From NCBI RefSeq assembly GCF_003008535.1, contig NZ_CP027666.1, positions 2,407,501-2,471,500 of the forward strand: a stretch of DNA of 64,000 nucleotides, in the 5' to 3' direction. The stretch comes from Ottowia oryzae. Lineage in GTDB: Bacteria; Pseudomonadota; Gammaproteobacteria; Burkholderiales; Burkholderiaceae_C. This document shows positions 1 through 9,506 of this stretch, piece by piece. Every line of letters begins with the position of its first letter. Positions within the stretch are counted from its first letter, which is position 1. A model generated the notes under the pieces. The model was not told the origin of the DNA. It made no database searches and was given only the letters and a program-made list of their open reading frames with translations. The translations under genes and the position numbers were made by a program.

Positions 1-2
1 AG

Positions 3-140
3 CGCGAACTGGGCGTTGAGGCCGCCTACCAGCTGGCGGGCCAGACCATGGCCTGCAACATGGTGCTGGACGTGGCGCAGGAAGGCGTGCAGGCCTTCAT
101 CGACAAACGCGAGCCAACGTGGCGGACGCCCCCTCGCTGA
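3..140 (+). CDS. Enoyl-CoA hydratase family protein, C-terminal end (partial)
   Basis: The window opens inside a reading frame whose last 45 codons are visible, ending at TGA 138-140. The translation has the usual crotonase C-terminal helix, with ...VEAAYQLAGQTMACN... and a final ...QAFIDKREPTWR, close to the 'AFxEKRxPxW' ending of enoyl-CoA hydratases. The body and active site lie outside the window, so the substrate cannot be judged. The end overlaps the start of the MscS-type gene by 22 bp if that gene starts at GTG 119, which suggests co-transcription. Confidence 0.6.
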   Translation, partial: RELGVEAAYQLAGQTMACNMVLDVAQEGVQAFIDKREPTWRTPPR

Positions 141-1465
141 GCGAAGCGGGCGCGCGGCTGTCCCGCAGCGCCGGGCTGCGCATTGACGACTGGCAAGCCT
201 GGGTGGCCGCGGTGACCCAGCCGGCGGTGCTGGCGGACGTGGCTGCGGTGGCGGCGTGTTGCCTGGTGGCCTGGGCTATCGCGTATGTGCTGCGTGCGCG
301 CACGCGAAATGAGGCGCGTTCGTGGGGCATTCTGCTGGGCGACAAAGGCTTTGACGGGGTGCTTTTCCCGGCACTGTGCCTGCTGCTGTCGTGGTCGGCG
401 CGCGAGGCGTTGACGGCCCTGGACGTGCCCACGCCGCTGTTTCGCATTGCGCTGCCCGCGCTGGCGGCGCTGGTGATCATGCGGCTGGGCGTGCGGGTGC
501 TGCGCGCGGCCTTTCCCACGGCCGCGGGCGTGGGCGTGCTGGAGCGCAGCCTGTCCTGGCTGATCTGGCTTGTGGCCGTGCTGTGGATCATCGGCCTGCT
601 GCCCGTGCTGCTGGAAGAGTCGGAAAGCGTGCGCTGGAAGGTGGGCGGCGTGTCGCTCAGCCTGCGCTCGGTGCTGGAAGCGGGGGTGAACGTCGCCGTC
701 ACCCTGCTGCTGGCGCTGTGGCTGTCGGCGGCGCTGGAGTCGCGCCTGCTGCGCAACGCCAAGGGCGATCACCTGTCCACCCGCAAGATGATCGCTAACG
801 TGCTTCGCGTGCTGCTGATGTTCGTGGCCGTGCTGGTGTCGCTGTCGGCCGTGGGCATCGACCTGACGGCGCTGTCGGTGCTGGGCGGCGCGATTGGCGT
901 GGGCATCGGCCTGGGCCTGCAAAAGCTTGCGTCCAACTACGTCTCGGGCTTCGTGGTATTGAGCGAACGCGCCATCCGCATCGGTGACGTCATCAAGGTC
1001 GACGGTTTTGAAGGGCAGATCACCGACATTCGCGCGCGTTACACGGTGATTCGCGGCTTGAGCGGACGCGAGGCCATCGTGCCCAATGACAGCCTCGTCA
1101 CGCAGCGCATTGAAAACCTGTCGCTGGCGGACCGGCGCGTATGGCAAACCACGGTGGTTTCGGTGGGTTACGACAGCGACGTGGATCTGGTGCGCAAGTT
1201 GTTGCGCGAAGCGGCCTTCAGCGCCCAGCGCGTGCTGCGCCAACCCGGCCCCGAGGCCTACCTGACCGCGTTTGGCGACGACGGCCTGGAGTTCACCGTG
1301 GGCTACTGGATGAGCGAGCCCGAGGCGGGGCAGATGGGCTTGCGTTCAGAGATCAACCTGGCCATCCTGGCGGCGCTGCGCGCGAACGGTATCGACATAC
1401 CCTTTCCGCAGAGGGTGGTGCACCAGGCCGAGGCGCCGGCGCCGCCACCCGCGCCCCCGGCCTGA
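119..1465 (+). CDS. MscS-family mechanosensitive ion channel
   Basis: Predicted inner-membrane small-conductance mechanosensitive channel of 448 aa, longer than E. coli MscS (286 aa) because of extra N-terminal membrane helices. Hydrophobic segments lie near residues 36-58, 80-92, 108-128, 144-165, 185-206 and 224-246. They are followed by the Gly/Ala-rich pore helix (GGAIGVGIGLGLQKLASNYV, about 256-275) and the soluble beta domain (ERAIRIGDVIKVDGFEG, then IVPNDSLV). The C-terminus is Ala/Pro-rich. The start is GTG at 119, overlapping the upstream hydratase; a later start is possible. The family protects cells against hypo-osmotic shock. There is no direct functional link to the neighbours. 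Confidence 0.9.
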   Translation: MADAPSLSEAGARLSRSAGLRIDDWQAWVAAVTQPAVLADVAAVAACCLVAWAIAYVLRARTRNEARSWGILLGDKGFDGVLFPALCLLLSWSAREALTALDVPTPLFRIALPALAALVIMRLGVRVLRAAFPTAAGVGVLERSLSWLIWLVAVLWIIGLLPVLLEESESVRWKVGGVSLSLRSVLEAGVNVAVTLLLALWLSAALESRLLRNAKGDHLSTRKMIANVLRVLLMFVAVLVSLSAVGIDLTALSVLGGAIGVGIGLGLQKLASNYVSGFVVLSERAIRIGDVIKVDGFEGQITDIRARYTVIRGLSGREAIVPNDSLVTQRIENLSLADRRVWQTTVVSVGYDSDVDLVRKLLREAAFSAQRVLRQPGPEAYLTAFGDDGLEFTVGYWMSEPEAGQMGLRSEINLAILAALRANGIDIPFPQRVVHQAEAPAPPPAPPA

Positions 1466-1538
1466 GTCGCCTCGGAGACATCCCTCCGGGGCCAGCGCCC
1501 GCCGCCTGAGGCCATGCCCACAATGGCACTGGCCGTCA

Positions 1539-1569
1539 TGGCAAATCGGGCATGTCCGTGGACTAGAAT
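1539..1569 (+). promoter_or_regulatory. Possible sigma-70 promoter for etfBA
   Basis: A good -10 hexamer, TAGAAT, lies at 1564-1569 in the 173-bp gap before etfB. The best upstream partner (TGGCAA, 1539-1544) is weak and 19 bp away. I see no other promoter-like element in the gap. Confidence 0.3.
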
Positions 1570-1638
1570 CATTTTGGGCCCGACGTGCGGCGCAGCGCCG
1601 CAGCCTCCGGGTGTCGTCTACAACAAGGAGATTGAAGA

Positions 1639-2388
1639 ATGAAAGCACTCGTCGCGGTCAAGCGCGTCGTTGATTACAACGTCAAGGTTCGCGTGAAGTC
1701 AGACGGCACGGGGGTGGATACCGCCAACGTCAAGATGAGCATGAACCCCTTCGACGAGATCGCTGTCGAAGAAGCGGTGCGTTTGAAGGAAAAGGGCGTC
1801 GTCACGGAAATCATCGCCGTGTCCGCCGGCCCCGCCCAGGCGCAAGAGACGCTGCGCACCGCCATGGCCATTGGCGCCGACCGCGGCATCCTGATCGAGA
1901 CGACCGAAGAGCTGCAACCCCTGGCCGTGGCCAAGCTGCTTAAAGCGCTGGTCGACAAAGAGCAGCCGCAAATCATCATCCTGGGCAAGCAAGCCATCGA
2001 CGACGACGCCAACCAGACCGGCCAGATGCTGGCTGCGCTGGCCGACTTGCCCCAGGCCACGTTCGCCAACAAGGTCGAAATCGAGGGCGACAAGGCCAAG
2101 GTCACCCGCGAAGTAGATGGCGGCCTGGAAACGCTGTCCGTCAGCCTGCCTGCCGTCATCACCACCGATCTGCGCCTGAACGAGCCGCGCTACGTCACGC
2201 TGCCGAACATCATGAAGGCCAAGAAAAAGCAGCTGGACACCGTCAAGCCCGAGGACCTGGGCGTGGACGTCAAGCCGCGCCTGAAGACGCTCAAAGTGTC
2301 TGAGCCGCCCAAGCGCGGCGCTGGCATCAAGGTGCCGGACGTGGCCACTTTGGTCGACAAGCTCAAGAACGAGGCCAAGGTCATCTGA
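1639..2388 (+). CDS. etfB: Electron transfer flavoprotein, beta subunit
   Basis: Beta subunit (249 aa, normal length) of the soluble ETF heterodimer, which takes electrons from acyl-CoA and related dehydrogenases and passes them to ETF:quinone oxidoreductase. The protein begins MKALVAVKRVVDYNVKVRVK, which is typical. The AMP-binding/family signature around residues 114-130 is present (QAIDDDANQTGQMLAALADL). The C-terminal docking arm is intact. A clear ribosome binding site (AAGGAG) lies just upstream of ATG 1639. The gene is followed by etfA and then an acyl-CoA dehydrogenase, its natural electron donor. Confidence 0.97.
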   Translation: MKALVAVKRVVDYNVKVRVKSDGTGVDTANVKMSMNPFDEIAVEEAVRLKEKGVVTEIIAVSAGPAQAQETLRTAMAIGADRGILIETTEELQPLAVAKLLKALVDKEQPQIIILGKQAIDDDANQTGQMLAALADLPQATFANKVEIEGDKAKVTREVDGGLETLSVSLPAVITTDLRLNEPRYVTLPNIMKAKKKQLDTVKPEDLGVDVKPRLKTLKVSEPPKRGAGIKVPDVATLVDKLKNEAKVI

Positions 2389-2515
2389 CCTGCGGCGCCG
2401 ACCGGCGAACGGCCGTGGCCACATTCGCCCCGCCATCTGAGCCTGGCCAGATGCCGGGCGCGCCCACGGCACCACGTTCGCCCGCCTTCCAAAGAATCAC
2501 CGAGGACACAAAACC

Positions 2516-3448
2516 ATGACCGCACTCGTCATTGCTGAACACGACAACGCCTCCATCAAGGGCGCCACACTCAACGCCGTCACCGCCGCCAAAGCCATCG
2601 GGGGCGATGTGCATGTGCTGGTCGCCGGCCACAACGCGGGCGCCGCCGCCCAGGCCGCTGCCCAGATCGCCGGCGTCAGCAAGGTGCTGCACGCCGACAG
2701 CGACGCCTACGCACACGGCCTGGCCGAAAACGTGGCCGCGCTGGTGGAATCGCTGGCCGGCAACTACAGCCACATCCTGTTCCCGGCCACCGCCAGCGGC
2801 AAGAACATCGCCCCGCGCGTGGCCGCCAAGCTGGACGTGGCCCAGATCAGCGACATCACCAAGGTTGACAGCCCCGACACGTTCGAGCGCCCCATCTACG
2901 CCGGCAACGCCATCGCCACCGTGCAGAGCAGCGACGGCGTGAAGGTGATCACCGTGCGCACCACCGGCTTCGACGCCGCAGCCGCCACCGGTGGCAGCGC
3001 CGCCGTTGAGACGGTGCAGGGCCCCGCCGCCAGCGGAAAGAGCACCTTTGTCGGCGCCGAGATCGCCAAGAACGACCGCCCCGAGCTGACCGCCGCCAAA
3101 GTGGTGGTTTCTGGCGGCCGCGCCCTGGGCAGCGCCGAGAAATTCCAGGAAGTCATGACCCCGCTGGCCGACAAGCTGGGCGCCGCCATCGGCGCCAGCC
3201 GCGCGGCGGTGGATGCGGGCTACGCGCCGAACGACCTGCAGGTCGGCCAGACGGGCAAGATCGTCGCGCCGCAGCTGTACATTGCCGCCGGTATTTCGGG
3301 CGCCATCCAGCATTTGGCCGGCATGAAGGATTCCAAGGTGATCGTTGCGATCAACAAGGACCCCGAAGCGCCGATCTTCAGCGTGGCCGACTACGGCCTG
3401 GAAGCCGATCTGTTCACCGCCGTGCCCGAGCTGGTCAAGGCGCTCTGA
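2516..3448 (+). CDS. etfA: Electron transfer flavoprotein, alpha subunit
   Basis: Alpha subunit (310 aa) of ETF, which carries the FAD redox centre. The N-terminal half starts MTALVIAEHDNASIKGATLN. The C-terminal FAD domain has the signature GQTGKIVAPQLYIAAGISGA (about residues 243-262) and INKDPEAPIFSVADYG (about 281-296). It lies 127 bp after etfB on the same strand, so the two form one unit. A strong terminator follows at 3504-3530, separating etfBA from the acyl-CoA dehydrogenase. Confidence 0.97.
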   Translation: MTALVIAEHDNASIKGATLNAVTAAKAIGGDVHVLVAGHNAGAAAQAAAQIAGVSKVLHADSDAYAHGLAENVAALVESLAGNYSHILFPATASGKNIAPRVAAKLDVAQISDITKVDSPDTFERPIYAGNAIATVQSSDGVKVITVRTTGFDAAAATGGSAAVETVQGPAASGKSTFVGAEIAKNDRPELTAAKVVVSGGRALGSAEKFQEVMTPLADKLGAAIGASRAAVDAGYAPNDLQVGQTGKIVAPQLYIAAGISGAIQHLAGMKDSKVIVAINKDPEAPIFSVADYGLEADLFTAVPELVKAL

Positions 3449-3503
3449 CCGCCGCGCCCTTCGTTTGACACCGGTTTGCTGCTGATTCGATAGCAGTGCG
3501 TCC

Positions 3504-3530
3504 AAGGGCATCCAGCGCGATGCCCTTTTT
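3504..3530 (+). terminator. Rho-independent terminator after etfA
   Basis: A perfect 9-bp stem (AAGGGCATC / GATGCCCTT) with a 6-nt loop is followed by a run of T (TTTTT, partly shared with the stem). It lies 55 bp after the etfA stop and just before the acyl-CoA dehydrogenase start. Confidence 0.85.
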
Positions 3531-3559
3531 CTTGCAAGATTCCCCAAGGAGCCCCCCGC

Positions 3560-5350
3560 GTGAGCTACACCGCCCCCCTCAAAGACATGCTCTTCAACAT
3601 GGAGCATCTGGCGCGCATCGACGAAGTCGCCAAGATCCCTGGTTTTGAAGACGCTGGCCTGGAAACGGCCCAGGCCGTGCTGGAAGAGTGCGCCCGGTTC
3701 AACGAAGGCGTGGTGGCCCCGCTGAACGTGCCTGGCGATCTGGCCCCATCCAGCCTGAAGGACCACGTGGTCACCACCACGGCGGGCTTCAAGGAGGCGT
3801 TCAAGCAATACGCGGAAGGCGGCTGGCAGGGCCTGCAGCACCCGGCCGACTTTGGCGGCCAGGGCTTGCCCAAGACCATCGGCGCGGCGTGCGGTGAAAT
3901 CCTCAACTCGGCCAACCTCAGCTTCGCGCTGTGCCCGTTGCTGACCGATGGCGCCATCGAGGCCTTGCTGACGGCGGGCAGCGACGAGCTCAAGGCCACC
4001 TACCTTGAAAAGATGATCTCCGGCGAGTGGACCGGCACCATGAACCTGACCGAGCCGCAGGCCGGCTCAGACCTGGCACTGGTGCGCACCAAGGCCGAGC
4101 CGCAGCCCGACGGCACCTACAAGGTTTTCGGCACCAAGATCTTCATCACCTACGGCGAGCACGACATGGCGGACAACATCGTCCACCTGGTGCTGGCGCG
4201 CGTGGCCGGTGCGCCCGAGGGCGTGAAGGGCATCAGCCTGTTCGTCGTGCCCAAGTTCCTGCTCAAGGCCGATGGCGGCCTGGGCGAGCGCAACGACGTG
4301 TACTGCGTCAGCATCGAGCACAAGATGGGCATCAAGGCCAGCCCCACCGCCGTGCTGCAGTTTGGCGACCACGGCGGGGCGGTGGGCTACCTGGTGGGCG
4401 AGGAGAACCGCGGCCTGGAATACATGTTCATCATGATGAACTCGGCCCGCTACGCCGTGGGCGTGCAGGGCATCGCCGTGGCCGAGCGCGCCTACCAGCA
4501 CGCGCTGGCCTACGCCAAAGAACGCGTGCAAAGCCGCCCCGTGGATGGCAGCGTGAAAGGCCCCGCCACGATCATCCACCACCCCGACGTGCGCCGCATG
4601 CTGATGACGATGCGCGCCCTGACCGAAGGCAGCCGCGCCATGGCGTCCACCGCCGCCGCCGCCTACGACGCCGCGCACCACCACCCCGATGCCGAGGTGC
4701 GCGCGCAGAACCAGGCTTTCTACGAATTCATGGTGCCGCTGGTCAAGGGCTACAGCACCGAGATGAGCCTGGAGGTCACCGACCTGGGCGTGCAGGTGCA
4801 CGGCGGTATGGGCTTCATCGAGGAAACGGGCGCCGCGCAGTACTACCGCGACGCCAAGATCCTGACCATCTACGAAGGCACGACGGCGATCCAGGCCAAC
4901 GACCTGGTGGGCCGAAAAACCTCGCGTGACGGCGGCGCAGGCGCCAAGGCGATCGCCGCGCAGATCGAAAAAACCGAGCAGGAACTGCTGGCCGCCGGCA
5001 ACGAAGACGCCAAGGTCATGGGTGAGCGCCTGGGCGCCTCGCGCAAGGCTTTCCTGGACGCGGTGGACTTCATCGCCGCGCAGGCCAAGGCCGACCCGAA
5101 CGCGGCTTACTCAGGCAGCGTGCCTTACCTGATGCTGGCGGGCAACCTGGTCGCGGGCTGGCAACTGGGCCGCGCGCTGCTGGCGGCGCAGGGGCTGCAA
5201 GGCAAGGGCGCGGATGAGGCCTTCCTGAAAGGCAAGATCGTCACGGCGCGTTTCTACGCCGACCACATCCTCACGCGCATCCCGGGCCAGCGCGACGCCA
5301 TCGTGCACGGCGCGCACAGCGTGACCGCCCTGGCGCCGGAAGAGTTCTGA
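3560..5350 (+). CDS. Acyl-CoA dehydrogenase (FadE-like, with extended C-terminal domain)
   Basis: FAD-dependent acyl-CoA dehydrogenase of 596 aa, the size of the bacterial subgroup that carries an extra C-terminal domain. The signature TEPQAGSDLALVRT lies near residues 164-177. The catalytic-base region TIYEGTTAIQANDL lies near 435-448, where the Glu of YEGTT is the expected base. The start is GTG at 3560 with AGGAG at about 3547. It oxidises an acyl-CoA to the trans-2-enoyl-CoA and should hand electrons to the adjacent EtfAB. The chain-length preference cannot be read from the sequence. Confidence 0.93.
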   Translation: MSYTAPLKDMLFNMEHLARIDEVAKIPGFEDAGLETAQAVLEECARFNEGVVAPLNVPGDLAPSSLKDHVVTTTAGFKEAFKQYAEGGWQGLQHPADFGGQGLPKTIGAACGEILNSANLSFALCPLLTDGAIEALLTAGSDELKATYLEKMISGEWTGTMNLTEPQAGSDLALVRTKAEPQPDGTYKVFGTKIFITYGEHDMADNIVHLVLARVAGAPEGVKGISLFVVPKFLLKADGGLGERNDVYCVSIEHKMGIKASPTAVLQFGDHGGAVGYLVGEENRGLEYMFIMMNSARYAVGVQGIAVAERAYQHALAYAKERVQSRPVDGSVKGPATIIHHPDVRRMLMTMRALTEGSRAMASTAAAAYDAAHHHPDAEVRAQNQAFYEFMVPLVKGYSTEMSLEVTDLGVQVHGGMGFIEETGAAQYYRDAKILTIYEGTTAIQANDLVGRKTSRDGGAGAKAIAAQIEKTEQELLAAGNEDAKVMGERLGASRKAFLDAVDFIAAQAKADPNAAYSGSVPYLMLAGNLVAGWQLGRALLAAQGLQGKGADEAFLKGKIVTARFYADHILTRIPGQRDAIVHGAHSVTALAPEEF

Positions 5351-5357
5351 GCGATCG

Positions 5358-5424
5358 CTATCAATACCGTAGCTGCTGGCGTACCATGCGCGGGCGCTGC
5401 GGTCTTCTTTTGCTCTGAAAAGAG
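5358..5424 (+). repeat. Dispersed Comamonadaceae-type short repeat, forward copy
   Basis: Copy of the dispersed element described in the findings. It has GCTATCAATACCGTAGCTGC, then a GGCGCTG block, then TTTTGCTCTGAAA. It fills most of the gap between the acyl-CoA dehydrogenase and the nitronate monooxygenase. Confidence 0.7.
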
Positions 5425-5449
5425 CGTGCCCGAATTGAAGGAGAGTTCC

Positions 5450-6415
5450 ATGTCCAAACTGCCCGCCGTGCTGCAGCGCCTGAAGTTTCCGGTCATCGCA
5501 TCGCCGCTGTTCATCATCAGCAACCCCAAGCTGGTCATCGCCCAATGCACGTCGGGGGTGGTGGGCTCCATGCCCGCACTGAACGCCCGCCCAGCCGCGC
5601 AGCTGGACGAATGGCTGGCCGAGATCACCGAGGCGCTGGCCGCCTGGGACAAGGCCAACCCCGACAACCCGGCCGCGCCCTTCGCCATCAACCAGATCGT
5701 GCACAAGAGCAACGACCGTCTTGAGCACGATATGCAGCTGTGCGCCAAGTACAAGGTGCCGATCATCATCACCAGCCTGGGTGCGCGCGAAGACGTCAAC
5801 CAGGCCGTGCACAGCTGGGGCGGCGTGGTGATGCACGACGTCATCAACAACGTGTTTGCGCACAAGGCAATAGAGAAGGGCGCCGATGGCCTGATTCCCG
5901 TGGCCGCCGGCGCGGGCGGGCACGCCAGCGTGAAAAGCCCGTTCGCGATGGTGCAGGAAATCCGCGAGTGGTTCGACGGCCCGGTGGCCTTGTCGGGCGC
6001 CATCGCCACCGGCGGCGCTGTGCTGGCCGCGCAGGCCATTGGCGCGGACTTTGCCTACATCGGCTCAGCCTTCATTGCCACCGACGAAGCGCGTGCGGCA
6101 GAAGGCTACAAGCAGATGATTGTCGAATCCAACTCGGACGACATCGTCTACAGCAATTTCTACACCGGCGTGCACGGCAACTACCTCAAGGGCAGCATCC
6201 GCAACGCGGGTATGGACCCGGACAACCTGCCCGAAAGCGATCCGAGCAAGATGAACTTCGGCTCAGGCGAGGGCAGCAATTCGGCCAAGGCCTGGCGCGA
6301 CATCTGGGGCTGCGGGCAGGGCATAGGCCACGTGCGCCAAGTGGTGCCCGCTGCCGAACTGATTGCGCGCCTGAAGCGGGAATACGCCGAAGCGCGCGCG
6401 CGGTTGGCGCTCTGA
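5450..6415 (+). CDS. Nitronate monooxygenase family protein
   Basis: FMN-dependent TIM-barrel protein of 321 aa from the nitronate monooxygenase / 2-nitropropane dioxygenase family, which oxidises alkyl nitronates using O2. The N-terminus (RLKFPVIASPLFIISNPKLV) and the flavin loop AAGAGGHASV, with the conserved His, are typical. ALSGAIATGGAVLAAQAIGA is the second phosphate-binding segment. ATG 5450 is preceded by AAGGAGAG at the right spacing, so the longer frame from GTG 5426 is less likely. The physiological substrate is uncertain; members near acyl-CoA dehydrogenases are common in this group. Confidence 0.9.
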   Translation: MSKLPAVLQRLKFPVIASPLFIISNPKLVIAQCTSGVVGSMPALNARPAAQLDEWLAEITEALAAWDKANPDNPAAPFAINQIVHKSNDRLEHDMQLCAKYKVPIIITSLGAREDVNQAVHSWGGVVMHDVINNVFAHKAIEKGADGLIPVAAGAGGHASVKSPFAMVQEIREWFDGPVALSGAIATGGAVLAAQAIGADFAYIGSAFIATDEARAAEGYKQMIVESNSDDIVYSNFYTGVHGNYLKGSIRNAGMDPDNLPESDPSKMNFGSGEGSNSAKAWRDIWGCGQGIGHVRQVVPAAELIARLKREYAEARARLAL

Positions 6416-6488
6416 GCGCACGCAGGCTGCGTGGGCTGTGCGTAACGCTGAATGCGCATTGCGCTGGGTGAGTCTGACCTGCCTTAGC

Positions 6489-6553
6489 TCTATTTGCTTC
6501 TGAAAAGATAGCTGCCAGCGCTGGATAGACAAGCGCTGGAGCGCAAAAAGGCC
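6489..6553 (+). repeat. Dispersed short repeat, forward copy
   Basis: One of the best copies: TTTGCTTCTGAAAAGATAGC, then TGCCAGCGCTGG, then AAGCGCTGGAGCGCAAAAAGG. It is entirely intergenic. Confidence 0.85.
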
Positions 6554-6742
6554 GTCAATCCGGTGGCCACAAAGCGCATTGCCTGAAGGCGCGCCCGACT
6601 GTCACAGACGGCGCAGCTTCAAACGACGACAGGGATAGGGCTGGCTGGAACCCTACTCAATGCGTAAAAGGCGATGCAATCGCGCGGTGTGGCCAAGTCG
6701 GGCAGGTCAGGCGCCAACCAGCGCCTCATGGCCTACCCGAAA

Positions 6743-6760
6743 GCACGCCTGCCGGCGTGC
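6743..6760 (-). terminator. Possible terminator hairpin after cphA
   Basis: A perfect 7-bp stem GCACGCC / GGCGTGC with a 4-nt loop lies 11 bp past the cphA stop. On the minus strand it is followed by only a short T run (TTTC), so it is a weak candidate. Confidence 0.4.
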
Positions 6761-6771
6761 CTCACACGCAA

Positions 6772-9456
6772 TCACCAGTGCGCGTGCGCGCGTTCTTCGC
6801 CGGTGGTGGCCACCGAGCGTTTCTTTGCCACGCTCTTCGCGCCGCGCGTCGATTTGCGCGCCACGCCGCGGCCAGGCACGCGGGCCGGTTTGGCCTCTTC
6901 CACGCGCTGGCGGATGTGCGCCAGGGCTTCTTCCACCTGATCGATCAGGATCAGGCACAGGTCGCCCTTGTTCAATTTCGCCAAAGCGTGGTCGATGGCC
7001 ACGAATTCGCCATGGATTTCTTCCACGTGGCGCGTGCGGGATGCGTTTTTCAGGCCATCGCGCAGCAGCGCCAGCACTTCGCCATCGGCGCGGCCACGCT
7101 GGCAGGCGTCTTGGTAGAGCACCACGTCGTCGAACGCGTCGCCCAAAATCCGCGTCTGCGCACGGATGTCCTCGTCGCGGCGGTCGCCCGCGCCGCTGAT
7201 GACCACCGAGCGCCGCACCGAAGGCATGTTCTCCACGCCGGAGACCAGCGCGGCGATGGCGTCGGGGTTGTGGCCGTAATCGGCAATCAGCGTGGCGCCA
7301 CGGTAGTCGAACACGTTGAAGCGGCCCGGCACGCCGTGCAGATCGCTGATGAAGCTGGCCAGGCCTTTCTGGATGGCTTCCCAAGGCACGTTGACTGCCC
7401 AGGCCGCAGCCACGGACGCCATGGTGTTTTCCACCTGAAAGCCGATCTGGCCCTGGCGGGTCAGCGGCACGCGCGACAGCGGCAGGCGCTTGGTGAAGCG
7501 GCCTTCGGCGCAAACGATGTCGCCACGGTCCACGTAGACCACGCGCTTGCCTTGCGCGCGGTGCGTATGGATCACCGGATGATCGCCGTCCTGCGCGAAA
7601 AAGGTCACGCTGCCGGGGCAGTGCGGCGCCATGGCCACCACGGCCGGGTCGGCGGCGTTCAGCACGGCGGTGCCGGTGGGCGCCACGTTCAGCACGATCA
7701 CGCGCTTGAGCACCTTCAGGTCTTCCAGCGTGGTGATGTAGTTCAGGCCCAGGTGGTCGCCCGCGCCCAGGTTGGTGACGACGGCCACGTCGCACTGGTC
7801 AAAAGCCAGGCCTTCGCGCAGCAGCCCGCCGCGGGCGGTTTCCAGCACGGCGGCGTCCACGTCGGGGTGGGCCAGCACGTTGCGCGCACTGCGCGGGCCG
7901 GAGCAATCGCCCGAATCGATCTGGCGTCCATTCACGTATACGCCGTCGGTGTTGGTCATGCCCACGCGCAGGCCTTGCGCCTTGAGCAGGTGGGCCGTCA
8001 GGCGCACGGTGGTCGTCTTGCCGTTGGTGCCGGTGACGGCCACGACGGGAATGCGTCCGTTGCCACCATCGGGGTACATCAGGTCCATCACGGCGCCGCC
8101 CACGTCGCGGCCCTTGCCGAACGAGGGGCTGATGTGCATGCGCAGGCCGGGCGCGGCGTTGACTTCGACGATGCCGCCGTTTTGCGCTTCCAGCGGCTTG
8201 ATGACGGTTTCGCAGACCACGTCCACGCCGCAGATGTCCAGGCCCACGGTCTGGGCGGCTTCGATGGCGCGTGCGGCCACTTCGGGGTGCACGCTGTCGG
8301 TCACATCGGTGGCGGTGCCGCCGGTGGACAGGTTGGCGTTGTTGCGCAGCACCACGCGCTGGCCCTTGTCGGGCACCGAGTCGGCTGTCAGCCCCTGCGC
8401 GGCCAGGCGCGCTTCGGCGATGGCGTCAAAGCGGATCTTGGTCAGCGAGGTGCCGTGGCCAACGCCTCGGCGCGGGTCACGATTGACTTCGTCCACCAGT
8501 TGGCGAACGGTGTGCTCGCCATCGCCAATGACCAGGGGCGGGTCGCGGCGCGCAGCGGCGACCAGGCGGTTGCCCACCACCAGCAGGCGGAAATCGTGCC
8601 CGGGCAGGTAGCGCTCGACCATCACCACGCCGTATTCGGCGGCTGCGGCGTAGGCAATGTCAAAGTGCGCGCGGTCGGTTATGCCCACCGTCACGCCCTT
8701 GCCCTGGTTGCCATCCTGCGGCTTGACCACCACGGGCAGGCCAATTTCCTCGGCGACGGCCCAGCCGTCTGCCAGATCTTCGACCGGGCGGCCCAGCGGC
8801 ACCGGCACGCCGGCGGAATGCAGCAGCTTCTTGGTCAGGTCCTTGTCCTGCGCAATGGCTTCGGCGATGGCGCTGGTGCCGTCCACCTCGGCGGCTTGAA
8901 TCAGGCGCTGGCGGCTGCCCCAGCCCAGGCGCACCAGGCTGCCGCTGGTCAGGCGTTTGAAGGGTATGCCGCGCTTGACGGCCGCATCCACGATGGCGCC
9001 AGTGGAGGGGCCCAGGCGCTCGTCTTCGTCCAGCTCATGCAACTCGGCGATCACGGCGGTCACGTCGAAATCGGTGCCCGCTGCCGCAGCCGCGCACAGC
9101 GCTTCGGCTTTCTGCAGTGCCAGGCGGCCAACCGCTTCCTCGGTGTATTGCACCGCCACCTGGAAGGTGCCGGGAATCTCGGTTTCGGTCGTGCGGCTGA
9201 AAGTCACAGGGCAACCCGCTTCAGCTTGCAGTGCCAGCGCCGTCAATTCCAGGGCGTGCGCCATCGAGATCGGCGTGCTCGGCTTGTTGGCGTGCAAGGC
9301 ACCGACAGAGGGAAACAGCTCACGCAGACGCTTTTCAAACGCCGGATTGGCGCTCAGGTCGCGTTCAGCCCCGTCGCATGTGACCACGGCTTCGATGGCC
9401 GTATGGCGGCTCCAGAGGTTCGGGCCGCGCAGTGCGCGAGTGCGATTGACTTCCAT
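6772..9456 (-). CDS. cphA: Cyanophycin synthetase
   Basis: Cyanophycin synthetase of 894 aa, which makes multi-L-arginyl-poly-L-aspartate from Asp, Arg and ATP. An N-terminal domain (RALRGPNLWSRHTAIEAVV) precedes the ATP-grasp domain that activates and adds Asp (LGRPVEDLADGWAVAEEIGL; VVKPQDGNQGKGV). The Mur-ligase-like domain that adds Arg has an intact P-loop GTNGKTTT at about residue 474. The C-terminal Mur subdomain is present (FNVFDYRGATLIADYGHNPD). An unusual basic tail rich in Lys, Arg and Ser ends the protein. It lies 50 bp downstream of a second CphA-like gene, so both are probably one transcript. Confidence 0.95.
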   Translation of the reverse strand: MEVNRTRALRGPNLWSRHTAIEAVVTCDGAERDLSANPAFEKRLRELFPSVGALHANKPSTPISMAHALELTALALQAEAGCPVTFSRTTETEIPGTFQVAVQYTEEAVGRLALQKAEALCAAAAAGTDFDVTAVIAELHELDEDERLGPSTGAIVDAAVKRGIPFKRLTSGSLVRLGWGSRQRLIQAAEVDGTSAIAEAIAQDKDLTKKLLHSAGVPVPLGRPVEDLADGWAVAEEIGLPVVVKPQDGNQGKGVTVGITDRAHFDIAYAAAAEYGVVMVERYLPGHDFRLLVVGNRLVAAARRDPPLVIGDGEHTVRQLVDEVNRDPRRGVGHGTSLTKIRFDAIAEARLAAQGLTADSVPDKGQRVVLRNNANLSTGGTATDVTDSVHPEVAARAIEAAQTVGLDICGVDVVCETVIKPLEAQNGGIVEVNAAPGLRMHISPSFGKGRDVGGAVMDLMYPDGGNGRIPVVAVTGTNGKTTTVRLTAHLLKAQGLRVGMTNTDGVYVNGRQIDSGDCSGPRSARNVLAHPDVDAAVLETARGGLLREGLAFDQCDVAVVTNLGAGDHLGLNYITTLEDLKVLKRVIVLNVAPTGTAVLNAADPAVVAMAPHCPGSVTFFAQDGDHPVIHTHRAQGKRVVYVDRGDIVCAEGRFTKRLPLSRVPLTRQGQIGFQVENTMASVAAAWAVNVPWEAIQKGLASFISDLHGVPGRFNVFDYRGATLIADYGHNPDAIAALVSGVENMPSVRRSVVISGAGDRRDEDIRAQTRILGDAFDDVVLYQDACQRGRADGEVLALLRDGLKNASRTRHVEEIHGEFVAIDHALAKLNKGDLCLILIDQVEEALAHIRQRVEEAKPARVPGRGVARKSTRGAKSVAKKRSVATTGEERAHAHW

Positions 9457-9506
9457 GAAAGATCCTGAAGAGGGGATACGAAATGACTAACGCGGCGAGT
9501 CCGAAA

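Larger units (their letters stand above)
6416..6771. other. Intergenic region between convergent genes
   Basis: This 356-bp gap lies between the nitronate monooxygenase and cphA, which converge. It holds one dispersed repeat copy and a GC hairpin near the cphA end. I see no credible coding frame in the remainder. Confidence 0.6.
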